Positions 11,303-22,532 of a stretch of 64,000 nucleotides of DNA are shown here, piece by piece. Under the pieces are notes generated by a model. It did not search any database and was not told the DNA's origin. It saw only the letters and a program-made list of their open reading frames with translations. The translations under genes were made by a program, and so were the position numbers. Positions within the stretch are counted from its first letter, which is position 1. Each line of letters starts with the position of its first letter. This DNA comes from Cercophora sp. LCS_1. Taxonomy: Eukaryota; Ascomycota; Sordariomycetes; Sordariales; Lasiosphaeriaceae. The stretch lies in the NCBI GenBank assembly GCA_036250225.1, contig JAPZLL010000009.1, positions 620,001-684,000 of the forward strand, in the 5' to 3' direction.

Positions 11303-13132
11303 CTACCTATCTATATTAGGTGTCGATCTGTGCAGGTTGGACTGCAGTGCTGTCCCCTCCTCCTCATCCTCGCTTTCTACATCCTTCTTCTGCCAGTGTT
11401 TTTTGTCCTCATCCTTCAGATTTTCCTCGTACTTTATCACCTTCCTCATCAGATCGGCAATATCCTGCATTTCGCCGGTATTGTCCTTGTCGTCCCAGAA
11501 GATCAACGGCAACGACAGGGCGGTACAAGTGAAGACGATATTGAGAAAGAACCAGCCCACCACGCGCGGCTTATTGACGCTCGCCTGCAGGCGGGATTCG
11601 CGCAGAGTGACGGCCAGCTCAGTGCTGTTGGGGTCGAACCGGCGCTGCAGGACGTCCCAAGCGCCGAGGTACGAGTGGCGGATCAGCGACTCGGTGTAGT
11701 TCAACAGGTTGTCCCAAGTGGCCACCTCGGACGAGTTCATGACGGCTATAGTTGACATGACGTCCGACATCATGTACAGCGCCTCGCGCACCCAGGGGCC
11801 GGCCGTGATGTTGGCGTCGTCGTCGTGGCCGTCGGTCTCGATGACGTTGGACTTGACGTAGACGCCCCGGGACGAGAAGCGCAGGCCCGCCGTCATGTTG
11901 ACGCGGAGGTAGGTGTAGGTTCTATCGGAGCGGACGCCGGCGTTGCCCGGTGTGAGGTCGACGACGGTGCCGCTCTCCTCGTGGTTGTTGAGGGGCTTAT
12001 TGGTGGCGTTGTAACCGAACGGGTCCACGAGGGAGGGCTCGAAGGGGTAGCTCCGGGCCAGGAGCACGATAACCGTCATGGTACCTGACCAGAGGAAGGG
12101 GGAGGGGTAGTCGGGCTGACCGGAAACGTAAAAGATCTTTTTCCGGTCGTAGTTGCCGAACCTGACGGGTAGAGGCAGGGTTTCGTTAGTCGGGTCGAAG
12201 AGGACGGCAATGCCCGGGTGGTCACCGCTCGCGCCAAACGGGGCGTAATCGGACGCGCTCGTCATGTTGCTGTTCTGAACAATCTTCTTGGCGTAGGCGG
12301 ACATGGGCTCCGTCGGCCAGGATATATCGTGCACCTGGATGCAGGGTATGGTGACGTTGTGGATCTCGGAGCCAACGGGAAAGGGGGTGTCATTCGTGAC
12401 GTGCCGGCAGGGTGACCTGGACGGGTCTGCGTCTTCTGCTTCGCCATCTGTGGTCTGGCGCGCCCAGGCAATGCTGGCCAGGGACGCGGCTTCGGAAATC
12501 TCCTGTCTGTCGACCTTGTTATTGACCAGCGGGAAGTTCCAGCGGAAGAACTGGGCCGTTGGGTTGCCTGTTTCCGTTCTCCTGGTGCCGGGCTCGCCCA
12601 GCTGCGAGGATGAGCTCCAGTCGAGAGCGCCCTCGACCAGGGGCGCGCCGATGAAACTCAGACCGAAAATAAGCAAGGACAGACGGATAACGACGGACCG
12701 CAGCGAGAACAGCCTCCCCCATATGGTCTGCGGGCTGTGCATGGTCTGCGGGCCGCGCATGGTCGTTGGCGGGAAGTAGTACTGCGTCGTCCATCGGATG
12801 ATTTTGTCCACCTTGCCCTCGTCGTAGGGCCGCTCCTCTCGAACCCGCTCCCAGACGATGTGCGCGAACCGGACGGCCAGCATGCCGGACCAGAATCCGG
12901 CGATGATGTCGGCGAGCTTGGTGGCCACCGAGATCAGCGAGATGATGTCGCTGGCCCGCAGCTTCTGGCGCCCGAGCGACCGGAATGCGGAGGGCGAGTT
13001 ATCATCGCGCGCTTTGTACCCCTGCAGCTTGACCAGCATGATCCCGGCGAGGCATGTGTACAGGCAAAAGTGGAGCGCGAGGGCGATTCGTGGTCCGAGT
13101 CGCCCAGACCATTCCCTCCAGCTCATGGTCAT
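11303..13132 (-). CDS. Multi-pass membrane protein with large glycosylated loop, unknown function
   Basis: Single-exon gene of 609 residues from the ATG at 13132; the frame is open for 57 more codons upstream, but that part has no conserved look and is probably 5' UTR. Hydrophobic segments lie near residues 16-36, 59-83 and 136-158, and a last one near 530-550. Between the third and fourth lies a large loop with many N-x-S/T sites, as in an extracellular domain. The C-terminal tail is charged and very acidic (EDEEEG), hence cytoplasmic. A near-repeat (RGPQTM/HSPQTI) occurs near residue 125. I do not recognise the family; many ascomycetes carry proteins of this topology. It lies head to head with the CFEM gene, 620 bp between start codons, so the two may share regulation. 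Confidence 0.8.
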   Translation of the reverse strand: MTMSWREWSGRLGPRIALALHFCLYTCLAGIMLVKLQGYKARDDNSPSAFRSLGRQKLRASDIISLISVATKLADIIAGFWSGMLAVRFAHIVWERVREERPYDEGKVDKIIRWTTQYYFPPTTMRGPQTMHSPQTIWGRLFSLRSVVIRLSLLIFGLSFIGAPLVEGALDWSSSSQLGEPGTRRTETGNPTAQFFRWNFPLVNNKVDRQEISEAASLASIAWARQTTDGEAEDADPSRSPCRHVTNDTPFPVGSEIHNVTIPCIQVHDISWPTEPMSAYAKKIVQNSNMTSASDYAPFGASGDHPGIAVLFDPTNETLPLPVRFGNYDRKKIFYVSGQPDYPSPFLWSGTMTVIVLLARSYPFEPSLVDPFGYNATNKPLNNHEESGTVVDLTPGNAGVRSDRTYTYLRVNMTAGLRFSSRGVYVKSNVIETDGHDDDANITAGPWVREALYMMSDVMSTIAVMNSSEVATWDNLLNYTESLIRHSYLGAWDVLQRRFDPNSTELAVTLRESRLQASVNKPRVVGWFFLNIVFTCTALSLPLIFWDDKDNTGEMQDIADLMRKVIKYEENLKDEDKKHWQKKDVESEDEEEGTALQSNLHRSTPNIDR

Positions 13133-13752
13133 GGCAATTTGGTTATCTCGGCCGCCAGAGACGATGCCAGCAGTGATAGAAAGAGGGGCGGGCGGGGTGT
13201 TGTAAGAAGAGGAAGGAACCCCAGGGCAATATTTCAGGTGCTTACCTGTTCTAGACAGGATTATTCGCAGCCATTTCTTCTCGAATCGAGGCTCGTTTAC
13301 CACCGCTTTTCAGTGGTCAATGTGAGGAACCGCACCTCAGTGGTCAATATGAGCGTCTGCATCCGCACCCGTATGTACCCAATGCCCAACCCACCAAGCT
13401 GCGGCTGGGGTTGGACGTGAATGCACGAGCGCCGGTTGCGGTCGGATGACAGTAGTGAAAGCCGGCTTGATTCGCCCAAGTCCGCTGGCAGCGGCGAATG
13501 AGGGGAAAGTACGTGGTTGGCAGCAAATGGCAGCCATTCACGTTCTCACGACCACATGTGAGGGGGGGCTGTGGCGTCGCCCAGTCTGCGCTGGTGCATG
13601 ATTCGATTCCTTATTCATCAAAAGACTCGAATACTTTCTGCTCGCACGACCCCGCAAACGGGGCTCTTGACGAAAAACACCAGTCTCCAGTTGAGAACCT
13701 CTGTCCGCTGCTCTACCTAGTTCTGCCCGGTGGTAAGGTACCAAATTGAACC

Positions 13753-14476
13753 ATGTTCACGATACTCAACCTGCTTGTTCTCCCCTTCCTCATTTTTTCT
13801 GCCACGGGCCAGTGGATTGTGCCAGGCGTCCCACCCTGTGCGGTAAGAGACAGGTCTCACATTTTGTTGTTGGAGGGTTAAGTTGAAGCCTGAGACTGAT
13901 GGCAAAAGGCACCTTGTACGTCTTGGTTCAGCCACTCGCTGCTTTCACACTGCTCCGCCTTTACATCCGATCCCGCCCACGTAATCCAGTGCGCTTGCCA
14001 AGCCACCAGTATTTGGACTTCGGTGGGGAGCTGTGGTGTGGAAAACTGTCCTCGCACCAGCGTCTCGGGTATGTCTCCCTCAGGCTGTCACCGTGATACT
14101 CTGCTTTGTCTAACACTTGTTGCAAGATCTGGCTCTAGGGTTGAACGCGCTCTGCGACGGAGTGTAAAGTTCCCAATCTCCAACATCTCGTTGACGTTGA
14201 CCGAGTCAAGTGAGCTGACAAGGATATAAAAAAAACAGAAATTCACCAGTCACCACAGCCATAATTATTGAGAGCGGATCAGAGACTTTCACCTTGGCGC
14301 CTTTGAAGGCCACATCGCTGTCGGCAAGACCAACGTCGACCTTGGCAACTCCGACGCCGACAGCTACTACTAGTAGTGTTGCGAGCGGCCCAGTCGTGAC
14401 TCTCTCACCCGGGTTTTTAGGGCTTGTTGTGGCGTGCGTAGCGGTGTTCTCTCAGGCGGCTGTTCTCTGGATTTGA
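13753..14476 (+). CDS. GPI-anchored CFEM-domain protein
   Basis: Four short exons, assembled by frame continuity: 13753-13842, 13909-14068, 14127-14163 and 14239-14476, giving 174 residues. Introns are 66, 58 and 75 nt with GTAAGA, GTATGT and GTAAAG donors. A signal peptide (about 1-19) is followed by a CFEM domain with the eight cysteines at 29, 33, 45, 58, 60, 72, 77 and 93; spacing (C-x3-C ... C-x-C ... C-x4-C) is that of the family. Asp51, between the third and fourth Cys, is a candidate for the haem-iron ligand known from Candida CFEM proteins. A Thr/Ser/Pro-rich stalk follows, then a hydrophobic C-terminal end after SGP typical of GPI-anchor addition. CFEM proteins sit in the cell wall or membrane and act in haem uptake, adhesion or host interaction. 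Which applies here is open. Confidence 0.85.
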
Positions 14477-16459
14477 TCTCTGGGTCCTGTTGGAAAGAAA
14501 GTGGTTCTGCCCTCCAGCCAGAAGTCAAAGTTGTGTGGTGGAGGAGTGGGGGATCAATCAGTTCGTGTGAGTGTATTGAGATAATGGTGGTCGTATGCAC
14601 AATAACTAGCTCCGGGGATCCAAGAGGTGCTATGCGCGATGCTCTGGATGGTGTGGAATGGAGAGGGGGGACCGGCGAGCGGGACGGGAAAAGGGTTTGC
14701 GGGAATCAACTTTTGGCTCCGCTGTTCCGACCCAGTTCACGCCTTCCTCCGCCGCAAGCGCTGCGCATTTGAGACTATCGGTCCTTCCCAAAGCTTGAGT
14801 GCTGCACCTGCCCAACTTAAATAAACGAGACTTCAACCCTGTGGAGTTGTTCCTTCCGCTAGTTTTATCACGCGCTTCCACGCGCTGTCGGCCGGACTCG
14901 GTAGCTGCGCATTTGCGTCCCGTCAAGTCCATGTCAAAAAACGCCGCGCAGTAAAGATTTGAAAGGGATGCTCGTGAGCAGAAAAGAGGCTAGGATAAGA
15001 CTCGGGGCATTGAGCAATACTCCAGATGCCTTGAAATGTCATCTTAAGTAGAGCGGATATGACTTGTATGTCTGCTGGAAACTAGCCCAGGCGGTCGAGC
15101 TTGGCGAAGTGGTGGCAGCCGGGCACAGTGCGATGATTTCTTTGCCACCAACTGCCCTGGTAGCTTGACCGAGGGGCAACCCGTTCAAACCTGGCGGGGG
15201 TGTCAGGTTGCGTCAAAACGTAGACCCCGGAGTATAAGTCTTTCGTTCAGCGAAAGGGTGGAAAGGTACAAAATGAAGTGATGATGATCAGAATGCCAAC
15301 TCATCGTATCACATTGCTCAGTCCCTGAACCCCTGAACCGCCAAGAAGGTAAACGTCAGCCTCCCGGAATATCCCGCTCATTCAGAACTCGCGGCAATAC
15401 TCAAGAAGAAGAACAAAAGGAAAGAAAGTGAGAGTTCATATTCTTGAGGCAGGCTACCGAGCCTAGCAACGCACGCTAGCGTCGACTGTATGCCCTCCCA
15501 ATATGTCTTGGCCGGCATCACGCCTACCTATAACCTAGTATGTGACCATTTCAAACTGCCATTGTTCTTACGAGAATTCAAATTCTTAGTGACGCCGGTT
15601 TTGATAGTCTGAGGTTCATGATTTCAAGTAGTACCCCAAGGCGCGAGCAACGCCGTGCGCCACGCACGACGTTCGCGTCATGCTGGATGATCCTAGCACC
15701 GTTTTCGGGGTGGGCCTTTTTCGGGTCATTGGGTACCCAGTAACCTGACTCCATCGTTATTTGTTCTTATCAGTGGACATTTGCTACAATACTGGGATGA
15801 TTATAGCCTCCGGCCGAGCCATGGCGGTCTTGCGTCTCAACTGGACGTGATGCTGTCCACGATGATGCAGGATGAGGCCTACGTTTGTATTTGAATCCAT
15901 TTTGACATTATGAAGAAGGAGGGAAGTGAGATGGCAACTCTGATAACACTCTCTTGTGAAGATGAAGTCGAGGCTATAGATGCCGCAAAATACTAGGTGG
16001 AGTGTGGAGAAAATATTTCGTCAGTAGTACCTCGGGGAGAGGCGGGGTTGTCGACGGCGGGGTTATCGATTGCGGAGTCGTCGTGCTGCCCTTCCACGGG
16101 CAGTGGGTGGTCGAGGTCCAAAGAACGACCGGACCCTGAACAGTGTCTGGTAGATGCAGAACGCAGTGTTCGCATCATAGATGGAACCTCGAATTTTCAC
16201 CCCTTCTTAACCGGTTCATGTGTCAGTTTTCGGCTACCAGGTATCGTGTTGAGAGAGGGCTCGGGGGGCGGCGTTTTATCGTCGGCTGCTCGGGGGCCGA
16301 GTGTCGAGTGCCGATGTCGATGACTTTAAGTTCAGACCAGTGAAGAATTCGTCTCATCGACAACACCGTACGCACTCATACATCCCTCATATCAAAAATA
16401 TACGTTACGGGCTCCTCAGCGCGCGCCAAGTACCTAACCGCCGCAGGTGAGGTAGTAAG
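14477..16459. other. Lower-GC spacer without genes
   Basis: About 2 kb with few open frames on either strand, in contrast to the GC-rich flanks. The part after about 16330 resembles the sequence upstream of 18861, so it is the leader of a duplicated gene. No transposon ends, terminal repeats or integrase-like frames were seen. Confidence 0.5.
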
Positions 16460-17050
16460 ATGACCGTCATCACCGAGTGGGTATGTTCGAGCGGCCCCTT
16501 TGTGCTGCATTCCAGCTGAAATCGTCAACAGTTTCGTTTCATTGGGAATCTCGCATGGTACCTTCTTTTTAGCTGGATACCAATGTGTGACCCCTCTCGA
16601 CCGATCCAGCCAAATGATGGGGATCTTGAGGCAGCGCGCGGGTTAGTGTTCCGGGATGGCACCTGCATCAAGGTCGAAAATGCCATCGATATGCACCCCA
16701 AAAAGACCCGCTACCTTGACGAAATGATCAAACTAGAATAGGAATTCAAGGCTGATCTGAACCGATGCCGTGGCAACCTTTCAGGTTCTTATTCTGGGCA
16801 CAGACCCGGATGGTACAGGGTGCGGACAAAGCGGAGAACGCTCGCTCGGTTGCGAGGCGGGACCAGGCGCCCGGTCTACTTTGGCATGAGACCGGCCGTT
16901 TGGCATTTCGCGTGGTGGGAAGACCTGAAACTTGGTCTTGAATTGATGGGAGTTGAGGAGGAACAAATTTATTCCGACGTTCTAGGTGACTGTGTGCGGA
17001 GACAAGCGGTAGTTCGTCAAAAGTATGAAAAAAAGACGGGCACGCTTTAG
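16460..17050 (+). pseudogene. Member A of a small duplicated family, broken by one TAG
   Basis: A 7-codon first exon (16460-16480, ending in Trp), a 51-nt intron (GTATGT...CAG) and a second exon 16532-17050 give 178 codons open except for one TAG at 16739-16741 (codon 77). The stop sits where CAG (Gln) would fit, a C-to-T change in CpA context as RIP produces. The C-terminal part (key residues WEDLK, then a Tyr/Lys/Arg-rich helix) matches member B on the opposite strand at 17765-18399. The start region also matches member C at 18861. No known domain recognised. Alternative: sequencing error, or a real gene whose stop is read through. Confidence 0.6.
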
Positions 17051-17434
17051 AGGGAATTGTACCGCTAGGTGGCGATGCATTCGGAGAAGGGCGGTAGGGC
17101 AGATTGATCAATGCTGGTACTCTTCGGATGGACCTTTTGTAGCAGAGGATATGCAGTTCGAGACTGTGGCGCACATAGGGCAGTCACGACATACATGAGG
17201 TACTCAGCTCCCTGGAGCCGTCTACGAGTAGAATGAGAATCTTGAGATTACCAAAGTAAAACATCAAGAAGGGAAAGCAAGGGGTGGCCACCTAGGAAAG
17301 CGGTGGGGCGTGTCCACAAAGGGCTCAACCCGCCCCAGCAAACCCTGAAACTGACTCACACTCCCACCAGAATTGCCTCTGAAAAAGTCAATTTTCCTCC
17401 CACCCATCCATCGAAGCAAGCAGAACCGGCCTCG

Positions 17435-17535
17435 GCCCGGCTAGCTCAATCGGTAGAGCGTGAGACTCTTAAGGGTTCACTTCACAGGTATCCTGTGGCA
17501 TCTCAAGGTTGTGGGTTCGACCCCCACGTCGGGCT
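17435..17535 (+). tRNA. tRNA-Lys (anticodon CTT) with intron
   Basis: Cloverleaf: acceptor GCCCGGC at 17435-17441 pairs with GTCGGGC at 17528-17534 (one G-T pair); the D arm has GCTC/GAGC; the anticodon stem is TGAGA/TCTCA with loop CTCTTAA; the T arm is GTGGG-TTCGACC-CCCAC. Anticodon CTT lies at 17468-17470. A 28-nt intron (17472-17499) sits directly 3' of position 37, the canonical site for tRNA splicing endonuclease. Discriminator base is T. The gene lies between the broken paralogs A and B. Confidence 0.95.
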
Positions 17536-17764
17536 CAATTCCCGACCACGTCCGCTTGCTTCTCTTTTTGCTTCATCAGTCATCTATTTTTCCTAGTCTG
17601 AGAGGCCCTTTTTCGCACCCCCCATTTTGCTACCTAACACATCTGAAGCCGCGGGTGCTTATGCCTAAACTAATGCCTCCTGTATATGTATAAAACCATG
17701 TATGAGATGGGGTACGAGGGAAAGCGAAATGGAGGGTGCGACAAACAGCTCTCCTCTCTGATGT

Positions 17765-18399
17765 TTACACATCAACAAGCAGCTGATCCGCAGCCTCCAT
17801 CCGTTTCTCATCCTCCCGAAATTTTGCATCAAACTCCTTCTCCAATTGGGCCCTCTCCTTGTAATACTCCTTTCGAATCCTCCTTCTCCGCCTTTCAGTG
17901 ACTTCGAATGCCTCCCACTGCCCATCATCATCCTCGGGGATCTCGTATACCTTCCAGCCAATCTTCAAGTCTTCCCACTAATTGTAGACGAATAATGGGA
18001 TATGATACCCCCAGAGGCGTGGACGGTCGATCATCTGGGCGTGAGAATAACTGAGCTTCTGACGGTCCCGATATATTTGATACTGGTTCAACGAATCGCG
18101 GCCCGCCATCTTCCATTCCTCGGCGGTCACGGCGTTCATCTGTCGTGCATGCTTGTCATACAGGGCCAATATCGCGGCGAGATATTCTCTGGTATTCTTT
18201 GTTGCGGCGTCGGTGAGCTTAGTAATCTTAGGATCTGTTGTCGCAACTAATTCATCGTTCGCATCAACCCACAAGAACGGATTCCACGTGAAGAGAACGA
18301 CCCGGATCCGGGCCCTTGCGTCTTTGTACTAGAGGTGAGTCATGTTTGACTGGAAACTAGAACAAGGTGTGGGGTTCGTACCCATTTGTAGGGCATCAT
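17765..18399 (-). pseudogene. Member B of the same small family, broken by one TAG
   Basis: Read on the minus strand: a 6-codon exon 18399-18382 (ending in Trp, as in member A), a 53-nt intron (GTACGA...TAG, 18381-18329) and exon 18328-17765. The 194-codon frame, counting the final stop, is open except for TAG at 17980-17978. It aligns with member A over the second half: RP..G, WEDLK and the following basic helix, with the stop replacing the Trp of A's WWEDLK. TGG to TAG is also a CpA-context change on the opposite strand. The tail is charged and probably helical (RRRRRIRKEYYKER). A 31-nt putative intron around the stop was considered but is too short and out of phase. Function unknown. Confidence 0.6.
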
Positions 18400-18860
18400 T
18401 GGATGTCGGGTTTGCTCTCGGCCTCTGGGGTCGCGACTTGGTTCACGCGCACAGCGGAGTCGCTCAGTTGTTGCTTGCGCGAGCACAGATAGAAGCCGAT
18501 TTTATCTGGACATTCGGCTAAAGATTTTCCCAAGCGCAAACTTAGCTAGAGCGGATGACGCTGCACGCCCATTACCGAAGCGGAGCCTAGAAAATAGGAG
18601 GTGATACTGACGAAGTCGTTTCTCTACACTTCCTAGTATTTTGTAGCATTTATAACCTTGGTTTCTCGCCTTAATCTTTGGCGTGTTGGATATCGTCAGT
18701 CGTTGCGTCTCGAAGCTCGGGGTGAGTCGGTACCTACCTAGAGCAGCACAGTTCAAACCAGAGAAGGGTTTGTCTTTTTGACAACATCATACGTGCCCTC
18801 GCATTCCTCGCATCGAAACTGTAGCGCATGCGCTTCCCTACGCGCCAGGCACCTAGTAAG

Positions 18861-19180
18861 ATGACTATCATCACCGAATGGGTACGTTTGAACGGTCCGT
18901 CTTAGCTGAAATCGTCAACAGCTTCGTTTTATTGGAATCTCGCGTGCCTGCACCTGCTTGCCCAGAACTCCAGCCAGGCGAACCTGCTTTTGCCGGTGAA
19001 CACAGCACAACGCCCCTAGAGAGGAATGTGATTTCCCTGTCAAGACTACACCTTCCGTCGTACCCCCAAAAATGGCAGGGCATGTTCGACCGGATTGAAT
19101 CGAATCTTCACTTCACGGCAATGCCGACACGCACGGACTTGGTTCTCGAACGAGTCCGGTCCGGCGATAACATTGAATAG
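18861..19180 (+). pseudogene. Member C, truncated relic of the same family
   Basis: A 7-codon exon (18861-18881) nearly identical to member A's, then a short 40-nt GTACGT...CAG intron, then sequence matching A's second exon for about 30 bases before a 1-base deletion shifts the frame. The leader from about 18750 also resembles A's leader from about 16330. A 100-codon frame starting at 18878 reads across this region without the intron and could be a chance frame. It lies divergent to member B, 460 bp away. Confidence 0.45.
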
Positions 19181-19629
19181 CGCCATTGTGCAGGAATCCT
19201 GGGCATGCCTCACTCAAGCCTTCGGTCTGACTGTTTCCATGACCAGTTGATGGGCGCGTGCGGTCATGGTCATAAAGGAAATCGCGAGGTAGTTTGATTT
19301 CCATGTCCTCGGTTGGGGCGAGTGCGGTAGACTTCATCTGGAACCAGCTGAAAGTCATAACCACCGCAGCTTTCTGAGGCCGTGGAGCTATGGGTTCAAG
19401 TCGATACATATGCGGCTTGATGCTGTTCGTTTTCGACGGTGGCCAATCATGGCGGCCGACTTGGCGCGCGTCTAATCACTGCCGCTGGCTCACTGCTGCC
19501 TGGTGCCAACGAGCACGCGTCTCGGGCAGAGCCTGACCGATGGGATGAAAGTGCGTTTTCTAGAGACTAGTCTCTGGTCAGGTTTTGAACGCTTTGCTAA
19601 CTAACCTAACAGTATTCTCTAAGATCCCG

Positions 19630-22273
19630 ATGCACTTGTCCGCAGCTTCCAACCCGACGATATGCCATGCGTGCTCCCGGCTGTTGAGGAAGATCCGGGA
19701 AGGGATCGAAAAAGGTGAAATCTTGGGTGAATGGAAAACTGCCGCGGAAATCGTTAGGACGTATAAGAGCTGCGAGTTGTGCACTCTCGTTGCGACCTCC
19801 GAAGGGCGATCATGGAAGCGAGCCAGAGACCCCGGCTACATCATCGTCGAGTCCGAAAGGGAAGCTTCTCTGCTTGCGTGGCATGAAGAAGTGGTTCTCA
19901 AAAACACTTCAGGGTTTGGGAAGCCGGCGAGAATATCACAGGTTCGCAGAAATCTGTATGGTCGGCTGAGTGAAATGAAATTCGGCTTCGACGACGACGA
20001 AACGACAGTGATGAGCATAGTCATTGCCGTATGGATTGGTGAGCCTTACTCTCTGACATCATGCACCTTGCTGACTGCAGTGGACTTCAGAGCCGCTCGC
20101 AACCGGAGACCGCGCAATTGGGAGCCTGGCAGATATCGAAAGGATACGCCAAACGTCAAGTCTGACGTGGACAAAGCCCGTCCTGAGCAACGACAGCCCC
20201 GAAACCTTCTCGACGTTCGAGTCTTGGCTCAACAGATGCCTGGCGGGGCACTGCCCTGTGGAAAAGGAACTCAACTCGTGCGCCGTGACGCTCGCCGGGG
20301 AGGTTATCGATCAAGATGGGCTGCGAGATACACCTTTGCCCAGACGAATCTTGGCCATCGGACAGCCCGGCGATCCGCTTGTTCGCCTTCTCGAACCCAA
20401 CGGAATCAAGGCACCGTACGTCGCGTTGAGTTACCGCTGGGGTACCGGCGACAAGGAGCCCCTCAAGACCACAAGCGAAAGCATTCGGCGACACATGGAA
20501 GGAATCTCGATGGCTTACCTTCCCAAGACGTTTCGAGATGCGGTTCAGATCACCCGCGGGCTCGGGATCGGCTACCTCTGGATCGATTCACTTTGCATCG
20601 TTCAAGACGACCAGGCCGACTGGCTGCGCGAGTCACGAGCAATGGGTGAATTATGTAGGCCTCCCCCGTTCAGAACAGAAGGCTCTGACACTGACATTGC
20701 GTTTTCCCAAGACGAACACGCTGCGCTCACCATTGCCGCATCGTGCGCCAAAGACCCCACCCAAGGTTGTTTCGTCGCCGAGAGACCTGGGAAGATTCTC
20801 AAGGTGCCTCTGAGCTGGCACAGTAACCACGCCCAGCATATAGATCCGCCACTGGTTCAAGTCTGCTTTGCTCAGACGCCGATCCAAAGGCAGACAGCAA
20901 GCCATCCCCTCAACAGTGAGCTTTCGACGCGGGCGTGGGTCTTTCAGGAGTGGTTCCTCTCACGCCGCATCATCTTCTGCACGCGGGCAGGTTTCATCTG
21001 GAAGTGCCGCTGCCTGCAACACGATGAGCATGAAATCCGGAACAAGTTTCACGACATGAAGGAGCGTCTCGAATGGCCTGTGCTACTTGCGCAATACTCG
21101 TCGAGCAAGCTGACATACGAAACGGACCGCCTCGTTGCGCTCCAAGGCATTGCGAACCAAGTCCGGCAGACAAAGACTGGCGAGTATCACTTTGGTGTGT
21201 TTACCGATGACATGCCCCAGATCCTGTTCTGGATGACTGTTCCTCGACACAAAGGTCAGCCGGCGGGCACCTCCAACCAAGCACCGTCGTGGAGCTGGGC
21301 ATCAAGCCTAGGACACAGGAAGCTGAATTTCTTGACCACGACTAACCAATTCTTCTGTCCGGCGCGCAACATCTTCGAGAATGAGATTGTGGTGGTCGAG
21401 AACGGAGAATTGCAGATGAGAGCACCAATGGCGAAGATCCGAGCCGACCAGCTCAATCCGATGGCAATCGGCTTTCCACTCGGTGACAGCCGTTGGTCGG
21501 TTGAAACGATGTTCCTCCGGAAACGCATTGCGTACACCTACTGCAACAGAGCGGTCCACTCGATCCGTCGCAGCGCGCAACCCGACTCTTCACCGGACGA
21601 CGTTGTTGGGTTTGCAGTCTTCGACAACCCGGGCTGCATGCCCAGCAGAGAAGCATACGCCGTTGTCTTGATGGAGACGCCGAGGTTTGCGCTGGACCCG
21701 CTCTGGACTGGTGACCTTGGCTGGCATGGTCACAAGCTCGAGGAGAAACTTGTTTTCCACCGTATGATCGGCAGCGGGACATGGAGGATGGATTCGGGCA
21801 AGCAATACGTGACTTCGTATCGCGATGATTTGTTTGTGTGCGACACGAAGGAGTTCCTCAGTGAAAGGCCAAAGGGGTCGTTGAACGTCTTGACCCAGGT
21901 TGAGGAAAACCGTTGGTTCGCCGTGGGGCGCTACGATGCGCAAAAGGAGGCAGAGGATGCAGTCGAGGACAAGAGGAGCCTAGAAAAGCTTTGGCGAACG
22001 AGGTGCAGGGGTGGAACCCAGGACGGGTCTGAGGATGGAGTCGAGGAGGAGGAGTGTCCCGACAGAAATGATGGGAGCCCATCTACAGAAACCGAGAGCA
22101 TCGGCGCGGACAGGAAGATCGAGTACGACTGCAAAGGACCATCGGTTCTTTGGGCTCTTCTCCTCGAGCCGATGGACGATTCGCAAAAGTCATTCAAACG
22201 CATTGGCGTGGGCCTGATCGGGCATCCAGACTGGCTGGAGCGTGCCAAAGTTGGGGATATCAGGATTGTTTGA
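19630..22273 (+). CDS. HET-domain (heterokaryon incompatibility) protein 1
   Basis: Exons 19630-20038, 20091-20654 and 20712-22273 give 844 residues. Intron 1 (52 nt) uses the second of two close AG acceptors, the only one that keeps frame. Intron 2 (57 nt, a multiple of three, so invisible in a raw frame) is supported by the HET consensus it restores (MGELYEHA-LTIAAS). The N-terminal part has paired cysteines (CHAC ... CELC) typical of long HET proteins. The HET domain runs from about residue 245 to 400 with LSYRWG near 249-254 and WIDSLCIVQ at 300-308. HET proteins trigger cell death when incompatible strains fuse. An acidic low-complexity stretch lies near the C terminus. It is co-directional with the second HET gene, 259 bp upstream of it. 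An earlier noncoding or coding exon cannot be excluded. Confidence 0.88.
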
Positions 22274-22532
22274 CAAGGACGCATCGACAATCGGGGTCGT
22301 TGTTCCTCGGATATCGGGACGGGGCTCCACTCAAGACCGCAGTAGGGCCAGGCCCAAGACAAAAGCGGACAGCGTTGAGGGCGAATCAGGGGGCTGCATG
22401 AAGTCCGCCAACTGCACAGCCTCTGTCGGGCCGCGATCCTTCAACGGCTACCTCACCAGCCCGTCTGATAGATACAAAAGGCCGCCGATACAGCAACCGG
22501 TCCAAACTCGGCAAACGCTTTCTCTCAACGCC

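Noticed and set aside
17978..18030. Intron that would remove the TAG of family member B
   Set aside because: The only donor in range gives a 31-nt intron, too short, and the phases do not match.
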